From positions 62,001 to 126,000 of the forward strand of contig NZ_JAMLDY010000008.1 in assembly GCF_024211255.1 (NCBI RefSeq): a stretch of DNA of 64,000 bases, read 5' to 3'. The translations under genes were made by a program, and so were the position numbers. The notes below the pieces were generated by a model. It did no database searches. It saw nothing but the letters and a program-made list of their open reading frames with translations, and was not told where the DNA came from. The stretch is from Sphingomonas liriopis. GTDB taxonomy: Bacteria; Pseudomonadota; Alphaproteobacteria; Sphingomonadales; Sphingomonadaceae. Positions 52,200-61,749 of the stretch are shown here, one piece after another (position 1 is the stretch's first letter; the number at the start of each line of letters is the position of its first letter).

Positions 52200-53540
52200 T
52201 CAGGCGAGCATGCCGAGCGGATTCTCGACCAGCGCCTTGAACGCCTTCATCAGCTGCGCGCCGTCGGCACCGTCGATCGCGCGGTGGTCGAAGCTGCCGG
52301 TCGCGGTCATCACCGTCGCGACGCCCAGCTCGCCGCCCACGATATAGGGCCGCTTCTCGCCCGCACCGATCGCCATGATCATGCCCTGCGGCGGGTTGAT
52401 GACCGCCTCGAACTGCTTGATCCCGAACATGCCCATGTTGCTGATCGACGCCGTGCCGCCCTGAAATTCCTCGGGCTTCAGCTTGTTGTCCTTGGCACGC
52501 GCCGCGAGGTCCTTCACCTCGGTCGAGATCGCCGACAGGCTCTTGCCGTCCGCACCGACGACGATCGGCGTGATGAGCCCCGACGGCGTCGACACCGCGA
52601 CCGAGATGTCGGCGCGCGTGAAGCTGATGAGCTGGTCGGGGGTGAACATCACGTTGCACTTGGGCACCGCGATCAGCGCGGCGGCGAGCGCCTTCACCAG
52701 CATGTCGTTGACCGACAGCTTGACGCCGCGGCTCTCCAGCGACGCGTTGAGTTCGCCGCGCAGCTTGAGCAGCGCATCGAGCTGGATATCCACCGTCAGG
52801 TAGATGTGCGGCACCGTCTGCTTCGATTCGGTCAGGCGGCGCGCGATCGTCTTGCGCATGTTGCTGAGCTTGGTCGCCTCGTGCGGAATATCCGGCACGG
52901 CGGCGGGCTTCGCCGCGGGCGCCGGGGCAGCAGCCGCGAGAGCAGAATCGCTCTTGGCGACTGCCGGGGCAGCGGCGCCCGGCTTGGCGCCCTCGACGTC
53001 GGCCTTGACGATGCGGCCGTTGGGACCCGATCCGGTCACGCCCGACAGGTCGACGCCCTTGTCGGCGGCGATGCGGCGCGCGAGCGGGCTCGCCTTGACG
53101 CGATCGCCCGCTTTGGGCGCCTCGCCCTTGGCGGCCGGCTTGCCGTGATCCTCGGCCTGCTCGGCCGTACGCTCGGCGGGCTTGCCCTCGCTGCCGGTCT
53201 TGTTGGGATCGGCGGCATCGGGCTTGGCCTCCGATTCCTTCGCGGCGGGTTCGGGCGTGTCGCTCTTGCTCGGCGCCGACACGGCAGAGGCATCCTCGCC
53301 TTCCTCGGCCAGGATCGCGATCACCGCGCCGACCTTCACGCCGTCGGTGCCCTCGGGAATCACGATCTTGGCGATGACGCCCTCGTCGACCGCCTCGAAT
53401 TCCATCGTCGCCTTGTCGGTCTCGATCTCGGCCATGATGTCGCCGGACTTGACGCTATCGCCTTCCTTGACGAGCCATTTGGCGAGCGTACCCTCTTCCA
53501 TCGTCGGCGACAGCGCGGGCATCTTGATCTCGATCGACAT
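52200..53540 (-). CDS. pdhC: Pyruvate dehydrogenase dihydrolipoamide acetyltransferase (E2)
   Basis: 446 residues. One lipoyl domain (1-78; lipoyl Lys in [13 protein letters not shown]), an Ala/Pro/Glu linker, a peripheral-subunit-binding domain (about 150-185: [17 protein letters not shown]) and the catalytic domain ending with the HRxxDG motif in [14 protein letters not shown]. The lipoyl and binding segments match the pyruvate rather than oxoglutarate type. E1 genes are not in the window. It is the first gene of a four-gene run ending in lpdA. Confidence 0.94.
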   Translation of the reverse strand: MSIEIKMPALSPTMEEGTLAKWLVKEGDSVKSGDIMAEIETDKATMEFEAVDEGVIAKIVIPEGTDGVKVGAVIAILAEEGEDASAVSAPSKSDTPEPAAKESEAKPDAADPNKTGSEGKPAERTAEQAEDHGKPAAKGEAPKAGDRVKASPLARRIAADKGVDLSGVTGSGPNGRIVKADVEGAKPGAAAPAVAKSDSALAAAAPAPAAKPAAVPDIPHEATKLSNMRKTIARRLTESKQTVPHIYLTVDIQLDALLKLRGELNASLESRGVKLSVNDMLVKALAAALIAVPKCNVMFTPDQLISFTRADISVAVSTPSGLITPIVVGADGKSLSAISTEVKDLAARAKDNKLKPEEFQGGTASISNMGMFGIKQFEAVINPPQGMIMAIGAGEKRPYIVGGELGVATVMTATGSFDHRAIDGADGAQLMKAFKALVENPLGMLA

Positions 53541-53650
53541 GCAGGTCCTCTTGCCTGGGGAGCAGCCTGCTCCTTCGCCCCCCGAGCGCGGGGGGTCAAG
53601 CCTTGCGCGACGTTCGACCGCGCGGCACGTAGCGCAAAAGGGGCGAAGAC

Positions 53651-54106
53651 ATGCGTATCTATCTGGTGGTGGTGGACGACAGTCCCGAAGCGGAGATCGC
53701 GCTGCGCTTCGCCGCGCGGCGCGCGGTCAAGACCGGCGGCGGCGTCGAGATCCTGACGCTGATCCCGCCGCAGGAGTTCATCGCGTTCGGCGGCGTCCAG
53801 GCGACGATCGAGGAAGAGGCGTTCCTGCACGCCGAAGGTCTGGTCGCGGCGGCGGCGGGCACGCTGATCGCCGAATCGGGGCTGAAACCGGCGATCACGG
53901 TGCGACAGGGCGACGGGCCCAAGATCATCCGCGAGATCATCGCCGCCAATCCAGACATCGCCGCGCTGGTGCTGGGCGCGGCTCCCGGCGGCGCGCCGGG
54001 CACGCTGGTGTCGCATTTCGCCGGCACCGATGCGGGCGCCTTGCCCGTGCCGATGATGATCATCCCGGGTTCGCTGACGCGCGAGGCGATCGACCGGCTG
54101 AGTTGA
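53651..54106 (+). CDS. Universal stress protein (UspA family)
   Basis: 151 residues with the UspA fold: [19 protein letters not shown] at the start, [19 protein letters not shown] and a final [10 protein letters not shown]. The glycine-rich GAAPGGAPG after the fourth strand suggests ATP binding. Cytoplasmic. Divergent from pdhC. Confidence 0.9.
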   Translation: MRIYLVVVDDSPEAEIALRFAARRAVKTGGGVEILTLIPPQEFIAFGGVQATIEEEAFLHAEGLVAAAAGTLIAESGLKPAITVRQGDGPKIIREIIAANPDIAALVLGAAPGGAPGTLVSHFAGTDAGALPVPMMIIPGSLTREAIDRLS

Positions 54107-54159
54107 TCCATACCGGATTTTTGATTGCAATCGTTACCGATATACCGCATTTTTCGGGC

Positions 54160-54330
54160 ATGCCCATGAACCGGTGCGTTTCGTCGCAATATTTCACGAC
54201 GCTCACTCTCCTCAACCAGGCGCTCGATGCACTCGACGAACTGGGCGAGGGCATCGCGGCGGCGCATCTGAGCAGCGTGATCGATCTGGTCGCGGCGCGC
54301 ATCGGTGAACCCAGCCGCTCGCAACATTGA
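54160..54330 (+). CDS. Small protein of unknown function
   Basis: 56 residues, or 54 from the ATG at 54166. The predicted helix TLLNQALDALDELGEGIAAA makes up most of it. No signal peptide or membrane helix. It lies 53 nt after the stress-protein gene. No strong ribosome-binding site; moderate codon evidence. Confidence 0.5.
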   Translation: MPMNRCVSSQYFTTLTLLNQALDALDELGEGIAAAHLSSVIDLVAARIGEPSRSQH

Positions 54331-54409
54331 CCCCGCGCCGGTCGCGCCGGCGTATCTTTCGCGATGACAAGCACTTGAGCCGCACGACGCATCGCGCCAC
54401 ACGGTTACG

Positions 54410-55699
54410 ATGCTGACCACCCTCCTCCTCGCCGGCGCCGCTGCGGCCACCGCCCCTGCCGTGCCCACCCCCGATCCCGCCCAGCTGCGGGCGAGCGTCA
54501 CCGCGCTCGTCGGCTTTGGCACGCGCCATACCCTGTCGTCGACGACCGATCCGAAACGCGGCATCGGCGCCGCGCGCGACTGGGCGGCCGGCCAGTTCGC
54601 GGCGATCGGCCGCAGCTGCGGCGGCTGTATCAAGGTCGAGCGGATCAGCCGCCGCTTCACCGGCCCGCGCGCGCCGGACGGCGTCATGGTCGAGGACGTG
54701 CTCGGCATCCAGCCCGGCCGCGATCCCAACCGCGTCATCATCATCGGCGGCCATATCGACAGCCGCGTCAGCGACGTGATGGACGCGACCAGCGACGCGC
54801 CGGGCGCCAACGACGATGCCTCGGGAGTCGCGCTGGTGCTCGAAACCGCGCGATTGCTGTCGAAGCGGCGGTTCGACGCGACGATCGTCTATGTCGCCTT
54901 CTCTGCCGAGGAACAGGGGCTGTGGGGCGCCGAACTGCTCGCCGATACCGCCGCGACGCGCGGGTGGCAGGTGACGGCGATGCTCAACAACGACATCGTC
55001 GGCAATTCGGTGGGCCAGGGCGGCGTGCGCGACGCCGGCCGCGTGCGGGTCTTCTCCGAAGGCATCCGCGCATCGGAGGACCTGCCCCAGCAACAGCGCC
55101 GCCGCGGCGAAGGCGGCGAGGACGACGGCCCCAGCCGCGCACTCGCCAAGACGATCGATGGTATCGCCGATGCGATCCCCGGCGGCCTCGACGTCGCGAT
55201 CGACCGCCGTCCCGACCGCTTCGGCCGCGGCGGCGATCACGAACCGTTCCTGAAGCGCGGCTATCCGGCGGTACGCTTCTCGGTGGGCGCAGAGAATTGG
55301 GACCGCCAGCATCAGAACCTGCGCACCGAGAAGGGCGTCGTCTACGGCGACACGATCGAGGGCATGGACTTCGCCTATCTGGCCAAGGTGACCGCGATCA
55401 ACGCCGCAACGATCGCGCGGCTGGCCGCAGCCCCGGCGGCCCCGGCGAGCGTCGGCCTGGTCGGCGACCTGTCGCGCGACACGCAGGTCAGCTGGACGCC
55501 GGCGCCGGGCGCCACCGGCTATCGCATCCGCTGGCGGGCGAACGATACCGCCGCGTGGGCGAAGGCGCGCGACGTGCAGGGGACCAGCGCGACGCTGGCG
55601 CAGGTGCCGGTCGACGACACCTTCTTCGCGGTATCGTCGCTGGGCCCGGACGGCAGCGAGAGCCTGCCGACCTTCGGCGGCCGCGCACCGCGGCGGTGA
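54410..55699 (+). CDS. Secreted M28-family metallopeptidase with a C-terminal FnIII-like domain
   Basis: 429 residues. Signal peptide (1-17); the M28 aminopeptidase-like core has the zinc ligands in IIGGHIDS, GANDDASGVA, FSAEEQGLWGA, LNNDIVGN and GGDHEPFLKRG. The last 90 residues (VSWTPAPGATGYRIRWRAND) are fibronectin type III-like. Likely periplasmic or extracellular peptidase. All five metal positions are intact. Confidence 0.92.
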   Translation: MLTTLLLAGAAAATAPAVPTPDPAQLRASVTALVGFGTRHTLSSTTDPKRGIGAARDWAAGQFAAIGRSCGGCIKVERISRRFTGPRAPDGVMVEDVLGIQPGRDPNRVIIIGGHIDSRVSDVMDATSDAPGANDDASGVALVLETARLLSKRRFDATIVYVAFSAEEQGLWGAELLADTAATRGWQVTAMLNNDIVGNSVGQGGVRDAGRVRVFSEGIRASEDLPQQQRRRGEGGEDDGPSRALAKTIDGIADAIPGGLDVAIDRRPDRFGRGGDHEPFLKRGYPAVRFSVGAENWDRQHQNLRTEKGVVYGDTIEGMDFAYLAKVTAINAATIARLAAAPAAPASVGLVGDLSRDTQVSWTPAPGATGYRIRWRANDTAAWAKARDVQGTSATLAQVPVDDTFFAVSSLGPDGSESLPTFGGRAPRR

Positions 55700-55748
55700 G
55701 GTGGTGGTGGTTGGGACGGACGCCGCCATCGCCCCCCAAACAAGCAGC

Positions 55749-55831
55749 CGTCACCCCAGCGAAAGCTGGGGTCTCCCAGTGGGTCGGTTGCCCTTCCCTC
55801 GCGGAAGACCCCAGCTTTCGCTGGGGTGACG
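55749..55831. repeat. Family C palindromic repeat, copy 2
   Basis: CACCCCAGCGAAAGCTGGGG and its inverse CCCCAGCTTTCGCTGGGGTG, about 30 nt apart, between the convergent peptidase and carboxypeptidase genes. Better preserved than copy 1 at 10595. Confidence 0.9.
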
Positions 55832-55888
55832 CCTGTTGGAGGGGTGTAAGGGGGGAGCCGTAAAACCAGCACACCCGCACTACCCCCC

Positions 55889-56779
55889 CTAATCCGCCGG
55901 CGGCCCCTCGCGCCCGCCGCCCAGCCATTCCTCCAGCGTATCCGGAATCGCCGTCTCGCGCCCGCCCGTCGCAAAGCCCTCGGTCAGCATTTTCGCCACC
56001 CGCCGATCGCGCAGCTGGATCGAGCGTTCGCCGATCACCACCGCGATCAGCCGCCGATGCCCGCGCTTTGCCGACGCGGCGAGCGCGAAGCCGGCTTCCG
56101 CGGTATAGCCGGTCTTGATCCCGTCGGCGCCGGGATAGGCGCCGAGCAGATGGTTGTGGTTCTGCACCCGCCGTCCGCCCCAGCTGAACGACCGCGTCCC
56201 GAACGCCGCATAGCGCCCGGGATGTTCACGCAGCAGCGCCAGCGACAGCCGCGCCATGTCCTGCGCGGTGGTTAGGTTCGCGCCCGGCAGGCCGGTGGCA
56301 TTGGTGAAGGACGTGTCGTCGAGGCCCAGCGCGCGCGCCTTTTCGGTCATCATCCGCGCGAAGCGGTTCTCGGTGCCACCCACCGCCTCGGCCAGCGCCA
56401 CCGCGACGTCGTTGGCGGAGACGACCGCGACGGCGCGGATCGCCTGATCGACCGTCATCGTCGTACCGGGACGCAAGCCGATCCGCGACGGCTTCTGGCT
56501 GGCGGCGTAATGCGAGATGCGGATCGGATCACCGGGGCGCAGCTTTCCCGCATCGAGCGCGTCGAAGGTCAGGAACAGCGTCATCATCTTCGTGAGCGAC
56601 GCCGGCCGCCGGACGATGCCGGCATTTTCGGCATACAGGATGCTACCGTCGCGCGCGTCCATCAGGATCGCCGACACCGGGCGCGCCACCGCCTGCGCGG
56701 GCGCGCCGGTCATCTCGCACAGCAGGGCCAGGGCACCGCCCCACAAAGCGGCGCGGCGCGTCACCGTCGTCATCGCCAA
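55889..56779 (-). CDS. D-alanyl-D-alanine carboxypeptidase (S11)
   Basis: 296 residues. Signal with twin arginines (VTRRAALWGGALALL), then the penicillin-binding S11 motifs: SxxK in RRPASLTKMM, SxN in VVSANDVAVA, KTG in DGIKTGYTAEAG. Trims the terminal D-Ala of peptidoglycan stem peptides. No C-terminal amphipathic anchor is evident. The family type is DacA/PBP5-like but shorter. The ATG at 56773 is an alternative start. Confidence 0.93.
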   Translation of the reverse strand: MAMTTVTRRAALWGGALALLCEMTGAPAQAVARPVSAILMDARDGSILYAENAGIVRRPASLTKMMTLFLTFDALDAGKLRPGDPIRISHYAASQKPSRIGLRPGTTMTVDQAIRAVAVVSANDVAVALAEAVGGTENRFARMMTEKARALGLDDTSFTNATGLPGANLTTAQDMARLSLALLREHPGRYAAFGTRSFSWGGRRVQNHNHLLGAYPGADGIKTGYTAEAGFALAASAKRGHRRLIAVVIGERSIQLRDRRVAKMLTEGFATGGRETAIPDTLEEWLGGGREGPPAD

Positions 56780-56785
56780 CGCGCC

Positions 56786-57133
56786 TTATTGCGGGGCCGG
56801 GTCGTTCGCCGGCTGATCGGACGGCGGCACCTCGTCGCGGGTGACGCGCGCGGTCATGCCCGTGGCGTCGGCATCGTCGAGCACCTGCACGTCGGGCTTG
56901 ACCGGCGCTTCGGGCGGGACGTCGATCGCGGCGGTGTTGGCATCCGGCAGCGGCGACGGCTCGGCGACGGGCGCCTCGACGGGTTCGACCTCGGTCGCCG
57001 CATTGGCCATCGGTTCGACCGATTCGAGTGTGTTCGTGTCCTCGACCGGCTGTTCGGGCTCGGACCGCGAACAGGCGGCGAGCAGGACCGGGGCGAGCAG
57101 CAGCGCCGCGATCGTCTTGGTACGCTTGGTCAT
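56786..57133 (-). CDS. Acidic Pro-rich lipoprotein
   Basis: 115 residues. Signal and lipobox (LLAACSRSEP), then a low-complexity tail rich in Pro, Glu, Val and Ala. No domain is recognised; probably disordered. GAGGG 5 nt upstream favours the ATG at 57133, although an ATG at 57148 overlaps the transpeptidase stop by 4 nt. It lies between an L,D-transpeptidase and a D,D-carboxypeptidase gene, so an envelope role is likely. Confidence 0.75.
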   Translation of the reverse strand: MTKRTKTIAALLLAPVLLAACSRSEPEQPVEDTNTLESVEPMANAATEVEPVEAPVAEPSPLPDANTAAIDVPPEAPVKPDVQVLDDADATGMTARVTRDEVPPSDQPANDPAPQ

Positions 57134-57144
57134 CGTGTCCCTCG

Positions 57145-58590
57145 TCATCGTGCCGCCAGTGCCTGTCGCGCCGAACGCGCCTCGATCTTCGCCGCCAGCG
57201 TGGCGTCCCAGCCATAAGGATCGTCGCGGAAGTTCATCTGGCCGTTGCCGCTGGCGAACGCGGTCCAGTAGAGCAGATAGACGGACACCGGCTTGGGTAA
57301 CCGCGCGCGCACCGTATCGCCCTTGTCGACCGCCGCGGCGATCCCCTCCGGCGTCCAGGTCGGATCGCCCTTCAGCAACAGCTCTGCCAGATCGGCGGGC
57401 TTCTCCAGCCGCACGCAACCGTGGCTGGCGAGCCGGCTGAAGCTCGCGAACTTCGCGCGCGACGGCGTGTCGTGGAGATAGACCGAAAAGGCGTTGTCGA
57501 AGTCGAATTTGTAGCGGCCGAGCGCGCTCTGGTCGCCCGCCTGCTGCTGCAGCCGGGTGCCGCCGATCACCTTGAACCCGTTGCGGCGCAGGTAGCCCGG
57601 GTTCTTCTTCTCCTTCGGCCACAGTTCGTTGGTCGCGATCGAGGTCGGCACGTTCCACGGCGGGTTGATGACCACCGAATGGATCGTCGAGGACAGCATC
57701 GGCGTCTCGTCGCCCGGCCGGCCGGTGACCGCGCGCATCGACATCACCGGCTGGTCGCCGTCGAACACGGTCAGCACCGCGGCGGCGATGTTCACCTGGA
57801 TACGATCCTTGGGCAGCTGCTGCGGCAGCCAGCGCCAGCGTTCCATATTGGCCATGATCTGGCGCACCCGCGCGGTCGCCGGCACGTTGAGCGCGGCCAG
57901 CGTCTGCGCAGCGAGGTTGCCCGTCGGATTGAGGCCATAGCGCCGCTGCGCCCGCCGCACCGCCTCGAGCAGCGTCAGGTCGAAGCGGTCACCGGTCGTC
58001 GCGACGTCGCGATCCTCGACCGCCAGCCGCTGGCGCAGCGCGATCACCCGCTCGCCGGTCGCGCCCAGCGTCAGATCGGGGCCGGTGGCGAGCACCGGCC
58101 AGCCGCCCGCCGCGGCGATCGCGCGATAGCGTTCCAGCCCCGCCTTCAGCCCGTCGTAGCCGGCATAGGGCGGCGGCAGCGCGGCGAACCAGGCGGCGAT
58201 CCGGTCGCGCCGCACCGCGTCGGCGAAGCCCGGGAGCGGATCGAACGTCGGCGGCCGCAGCCCCCAGTCGCGCTGGAAATCCGCCTCCGCCAGCCGTCCG
58301 GCATGGACGGCGCGGGCATGGTCGAGCGCATCGCGGACCAGCTGGTCGCGCGCCGCGGCGGTCATCGGCGGCGGCGTCGCGAGCGTCAGCCCCTGCGCCA
58401 GCGTGTCCTTCGACAGCAGCGCGGCAAGCTGCGCCGCCTGCGCGTCGGTCAGCTGCGGCAGGGCGAGCGTCGGCAACGCCGGCGGCGCGAGCTGCGGCAC
58501 CGCCACCACCGGCGGCGCCAGCTGCGCCGCAGCCGGCATCGCCGGCAGGAGCAGGGCCGCTATGGCAACCGTCGCGATCGTTCGTGTCAT
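57145..58590 (-). CDS. L,D-transpeptidase (YcbB-like)
   Basis: 481 residues. Signal peptide (1-22), a Pro-rich segment, an N-terminal scaffold with a peptidoglycan-binding-like helix bundle (about 170-235), and a YkuD domain with the catalytic SHGCVRLE (about 395-402). It forms 3-3 crosslinks or attaches proteins to diaminopimelate, matching MurE specificity. The ATG at 58590 starts the signal peptide; longer upstream codons are Arg-rich. Confidence 0.92.
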   Translation of the reverse strand: MTRTIATVAIAALLLPAMPAAAQLAPPVVAVPQLAPPALPTLALPQLTDAQAAQLAALLSKDTLAQGLTLATPPPMTAAARDQLVRDALDHARAVHAGRLAEADFQRDWGLRPPTFDPLPGFADAVRRDRIAAWFAALPPPYAGYDGLKAGLERYRAIAAAGGWPVLATGPDLTLGATGERVIALRQRLAVEDRDVATTGDRFDLTLLEAVRRAQRRYGLNPTGNLAAQTLAALNVPATARVRQIMANMERWRWLPQQLPKDRIQVNIAAAVLTVFDGDQPVMSMRAVTGRPGDETPMLSSTIHSVVINPPWNVPTSIATNELWPKEKKNPGYLRRNGFKVIGGTRLQQQAGDQSALGRYKFDFDNAFSVYLHDTPSRAKFASFSRLASHGCVRLEKPADLAELLLKGDPTWTPEGIAAAVDKGDTVRARLPKPVSVYLLYWTAFASGNGQMNFRDDPYGWDATLAAKIEARSARQALAAR

Positions 58591-58729
58591 GCTGTTCCCC
58601 TGGGCGGATCGACGCCCATTCACGCTATGCGGCGCTGTCGCACCGGCCACCTCGCTCTAGGCTGAACGAAGGACTGCTGCCACCGCCAAGCCACAGAAAT
58701 TTTTGCTGGATCGGGTTACCCAAAGCCCC

Positions 58730-58986
58730 CGTCACCCCGGACTTGTTCCGGGGTCCACTCTGCGGCGAGTGACAGCCCGGGCGCTTCGAGCCGCCGCGCT
58801 TGCCGCGCGGTGACCCCGGAGCAGGTCGAGGTCTCTGCGAAACCTCCAGTGCTCCCGCGCAGGCGGGAGCCCAGGAGTCCCGAGCCCCATAAACCGTTGT
58901 TTTGCTTGGCTCTGGGCTCCCGCCTGCGCGGGAGCACTGGAGGGGATGCGGACGTTCGCAGAGGCCTCGAACACGTCCGGGGCGAC
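58730..58986. repeat. Nested palindromic repeats (families A and G)
   Basis: A family A left arm (CCCCGGACTTGTTCCGGGG) begins the block. A second pair follows: GTCGAGGTCTCTGCGAA near 58825-58841 with TTCGCAGAGGCCTCGA at 58954-58969, continuing into CGTCCGGGGCGACG. Inside lies a third pair, TGCTCCCGCGCAGGCGGGAG near 58850 and its inverse ending near 58937. With 58591-58729 it fills the 425-nt gap between dnaB and the L,D-transpeptidase gene. Confidence 0.85.
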
Positions 58987-59015
58987 GGCGGGAGTAGGGC
59001 GAGGTTGAACGCGCC

Positions 59016-60509
59016 TCAATACCCCGCGTAATCGCTGAACTTGGTGATCGTCGGATCGAACTTCAGCACGACCTTGCCGGTCGAACCGTGGCGCTGTTTC
59101 GCGACGATCAGCTCGGCGAGGCCGTAGACGCGCTCCATGTCGCTCGCCCAGCGGGCGTGATCCTCGAAGACCTTGGCCTCGTCGCCTTCCATCGGGCGCT
59201 TGGGTTCGCGCTGGCCGGTGTAATAATCCTCGCGGAACACGAACCAGACCATGTCGGCGTCCTGCTCGATCGACCCCGATTCGCGCAGGTCGGAGAGCAT
59301 CGGGCGCTTGTCCTCGCGGCTTTCGACCGCACGGCTGAGCTGAGACAGCGCCAGCACCGGCACGTTCATGTCTTTGGCCAGCGTCTTCAATCCGCGCGAA
59401 ATCTCCGAGATTTCCTGGACGCGGTTTTCCTTCGACCCCTTGCCGCCGCTGGTCAGCAGCTGGAGGTAATCGACCACGACCAGCCCGATCTGGTTGTTGT
59501 GCCGCCGCTGCAGCCGGCGAACGCGGGTATGCAGCGCGCTGATCGACAGGCCGCCGGTGTCGTCGATGAACAGCGGCAGATTCTCGAGCTCCGCCGCGGC
59601 GGCGGCGAGCTGGCCGAACTCGGCCTTGCTGATCTTGCCCATGCGCAGCGATTCGGAACTGATTCCCGATTGTTCGGCGAGGATACGCGTCGCGAGCTGG
59701 TCGGCGCTCATTTCGAGGCTGAAGAAGACGACCTTGGCGCCGACCGAATCGGCGGGCGCGATGCCGTCCGCCTGATCGCGCATCCAGCGCCGCGCCGCGT
59801 TGAACGCGATATTGGTGGCGAGCGAGGTCTTGCCCATGCCGGGACGGCCGGCGAGGATCATCAGATCGGAATGGTGCATGCCGCCGATCTTGGCGTTGAC
59901 GCTGTCGAGCCCGGTGGTGACCCCCGACAGATTGCCGCCCGAATTGAGCGCGCGTTCGGCCATCTTGACCGCCATCGTCGTCGCCTGCGCGAAGGTCTTG
60001 GTCGCATTCTCCGCGCCGCCGTCGCCGGCGACCTTATAGAGCTCCTCCTCTGCCGCCTCGATCTGTGCGCGCGGATTGACCTCTTCCGATGTGTCCATCG
60101 CGCGTTCGACCAGCGTCCGCCCGACGCTGACCAGCGCGCGCAGCATGGCGAGGTCGTAGATCTGCGTCGCGAACTGGCGCGCGCCGATCAGGCCGGCGCC
60201 CGATCCGGTCAGGCTGGCGAGGTACGACGGCCCGCCCAGCTCCTTCATCCCCTCGTCCGCCTCGAACATCGGGCGCAGCGTCACCGGCGTCGCCAGCATG
60301 TCGTTGACGCGCAGCGTCTTGATCGCGGCGAAGATGCGGCCGTGAACGGGTTCGTAGAAATGCGCCGGCTCCAGCCGGTCGACGAGGTCGTCGGCGAGGC
60401 GGTTGTCGATCATCATCGCGCCGAGCATCGCCGCCTCCGCCTCGACGTTGCGGGGCAATTGCATCGGTTCGGCAGGAGCCGCCGGAGTCGGGAATGCGAG
60501 AGTGGCCAT
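59016..60509 (-). CDS. dnaB: Replicative DNA helicase DnaB
   Basis: 497 residues. N-terminal domain (about 18-120, AEAAMLGAMMIDNRLADDL) and RecA-like motor: Walker A in AGRPGMGKTSLATNIAF, LVVVDYLQLL, and EISRGLKTLAKDMNVPVLAL. Unwinds DNA at the replication fork. No intein is seen; length is usual. Divergent from UPF0262 over 80 bp. In-frame codons confirm the ATG at 60509. Confidence 0.97.
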   Translation of the reverse strand: MATLAFPTPAAPAEPMQLPRNVEAEAAMLGAMMIDNRLADDLVDRLEPAHFYEPVHGRIFAAIKTLRVNDMLATPVTLRPMFEADEGMKELGGPSYLASLTGSGAGLIGARQFATQIYDLAMLRALVSVGRTLVERAMDTSEEVNPRAQIEAAEEELYKVAGDGGAENATKTFAQATTMAVKMAERALNSGGNLSGVTTGLDSVNAKIGGMHHSDLMILAGRPGMGKTSLATNIAFNAARRWMRDQADGIAPADSVGAKVVFFSLEMSADQLATRILAEQSGISSESLRMGKISKAEFGQLAAAAAELENLPLFIDDTGGLSISALHTRVRRLQRRHNNQIGLVVVDYLQLLTSGGKGSKENRVQEISEISRGLKTLAKDMNVPVLALSQLSRAVESREDKRPMLSDLRESGSIEQDADMVWFVFREDYYTGQREPKRPMEGDEAKVFEDHARWASDMERVYGLAELIVAKQRHGSTGKVVLKFDPTITKFSDYAGY

Positions 60510-60589
60510 GGCCGCCGCTATAGCGCCGGCGCGCGCCTGCCGACAAACTCGGAATTGTAGTGGAAGGGTTAGCCCTATATCGGACGACG

Positions 60590-61072
60590 ATGGCCGACCC
60601 GCGGATCATCGACGTGCACCTCGACGAGCACAGCATCGGCTGGCGCTCGGCCGACGTCGAGCAGGAGCGGCGGATCGCGATCTTCGACCTGCTGGAAGGC
60701 AATCATTTCGCGCCCCAGCGCGTCCATGCCGACGGCTATGCCGGGCCGTACCGGATCAAGCTCGAATCGGCCGAGGGGCGATTGGGCATCCACATCCATC
60801 GCGAGGACGACAGCCACCTCGAGACGCTGGTGCTGGCGCTCGGCCGCTTTCGCCGGTCGATCAAGGACTATTTTGCGATCTGCGACAGCTATTACCAGGC
60901 GATCCGCGCTGCGACCCCGCAACAGATCGAGACGGTCGACATGGCACGCCGCGCCGTCCACAACGATGCCGCCGAACTGCTGCGCGAACGGCTGGAGGGG
61001 AAGATCGAGGTCGATTTCGATACCGCACGCCGCCTGTTCACGCTGATCTGCGTGCTGCACCTGCGCGGCTGA
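60590..61072 (+). CDS. UPF0262 family protein
   Basis: 160 residues. Soluble protein beginning MADPRIIDVHLDEHSI and containing YRIKLESAEGRLGIHIHRED and RRAVHNDAAELLRERL, all typical of UPF0262, a family restricted mainly to alphaproteobacteria. The function is unknown. Its stop shares one base with the next ATG (TGATG), so it is coupled to the GH25-like gene. Confidence 0.92.
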   Translation: MADPRIIDVHLDEHSIGWRSADVEQERRIAIFDLLEGNHFAPQRVHADGYAGPYRIKLESAEGRLGIHIHREDDSHLETLVLALGRFRRSIKDYFAICDSYYQAIRAATPQQIETVDMARRAVHNDAAELLRERLEGKIEVDFDTARRLFTLICVLHLRG

Positions 61073-61749
61073 TGGCGTACGGCGTCCTCAAGGCGGCGGG
61101 CGTGCTGGTCGCGGCCGGAGCGCTCGGCATCGGCGGGTGGAGCTTCGCCACCGGCTGGCATCCCGCGCCCAGCCAATATCCGTTACAGGGCCTCGACCTC
61201 GGCGAGAATCCGGGCGCGATCGAATGGGGCACGGTGCGCGCGCGCGGCGCCGACTTCGCCTATCTCGTCGCCACATCAGGCGCCGATCGCCGCGATCCGG
61301 GGTTCGAGGCGAACTGGGCGGCGCTGCCCGAGGCGGGGCTGCGGCGCGGGGCGGTGCATCTTTTCTCGCTGTGCCAGCTCGCCGCGGACCAGGCCAATGC
61401 CTTCAACGCCTTCGTACCGCGCACCGCCGACGCGCTGCCCGTGGCGGTCGACATCGGCTTTCGCGCCGATTGCACCGCGCGGCCCGATCGCGCGGTGCTG
61501 GTCGGCGAGGTGCAGACCTTCGTCCGCATGGTCGAGGCGCATACCCGCAAGCCCGTGCTGCTGCGGCTGACCAAGGCGGTCGAGCGCGAATATCAGCTGT
61601 CCGGCGCGATCGACCGCCCGGTGTGGGCGATCGGCAATCTGTTCGTTCCGGCCTATGCCGCGCGGCCGTGGCGGCTGTGGCGGGCGAGCGATATCCGCCG
61701 CATCGACGGCATCACCGGCCCCGTAAACTGGAACGTCGTCGCCCCATGA
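61072..61749 (+). CDS. GH25 muramidase-like protein lacking the catalytic Glu
   Basis: 225 residues. An N-terminal hydrophobic helix (5-25, signal or anchor), then the GH25-like core: LQGLDLGENPGAIEWG keeps the first Asp. The second strand, normally ending D-x-E, reads LPVAVDIGF here, with Gly in place of the catalytic Glu. The protein may bind peptidoglycan without cutting, or use other residues. The stop overlaps the cdd ATG by 4 nt. Confidence 0.78.
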   Translation: MAYGVLKAAGVLVAAGALGIGGWSFATGWHPAPSQYPLQGLDLGENPGAIEWGTVRARGADFAYLVATSGADRRDPGFEANWAALPEAGLRRGAVHLFSLCQLAADQANAFNAFVPRTADALPVAVDIGFRADCTARPDRAVLVGEVQTFVRMVEAHTRKPVLLRLTKAVEREYQLSGAIDRPVWAIGNLFVPAYAARPWRLWRASDIRRIDGITGPVNWNVVAP

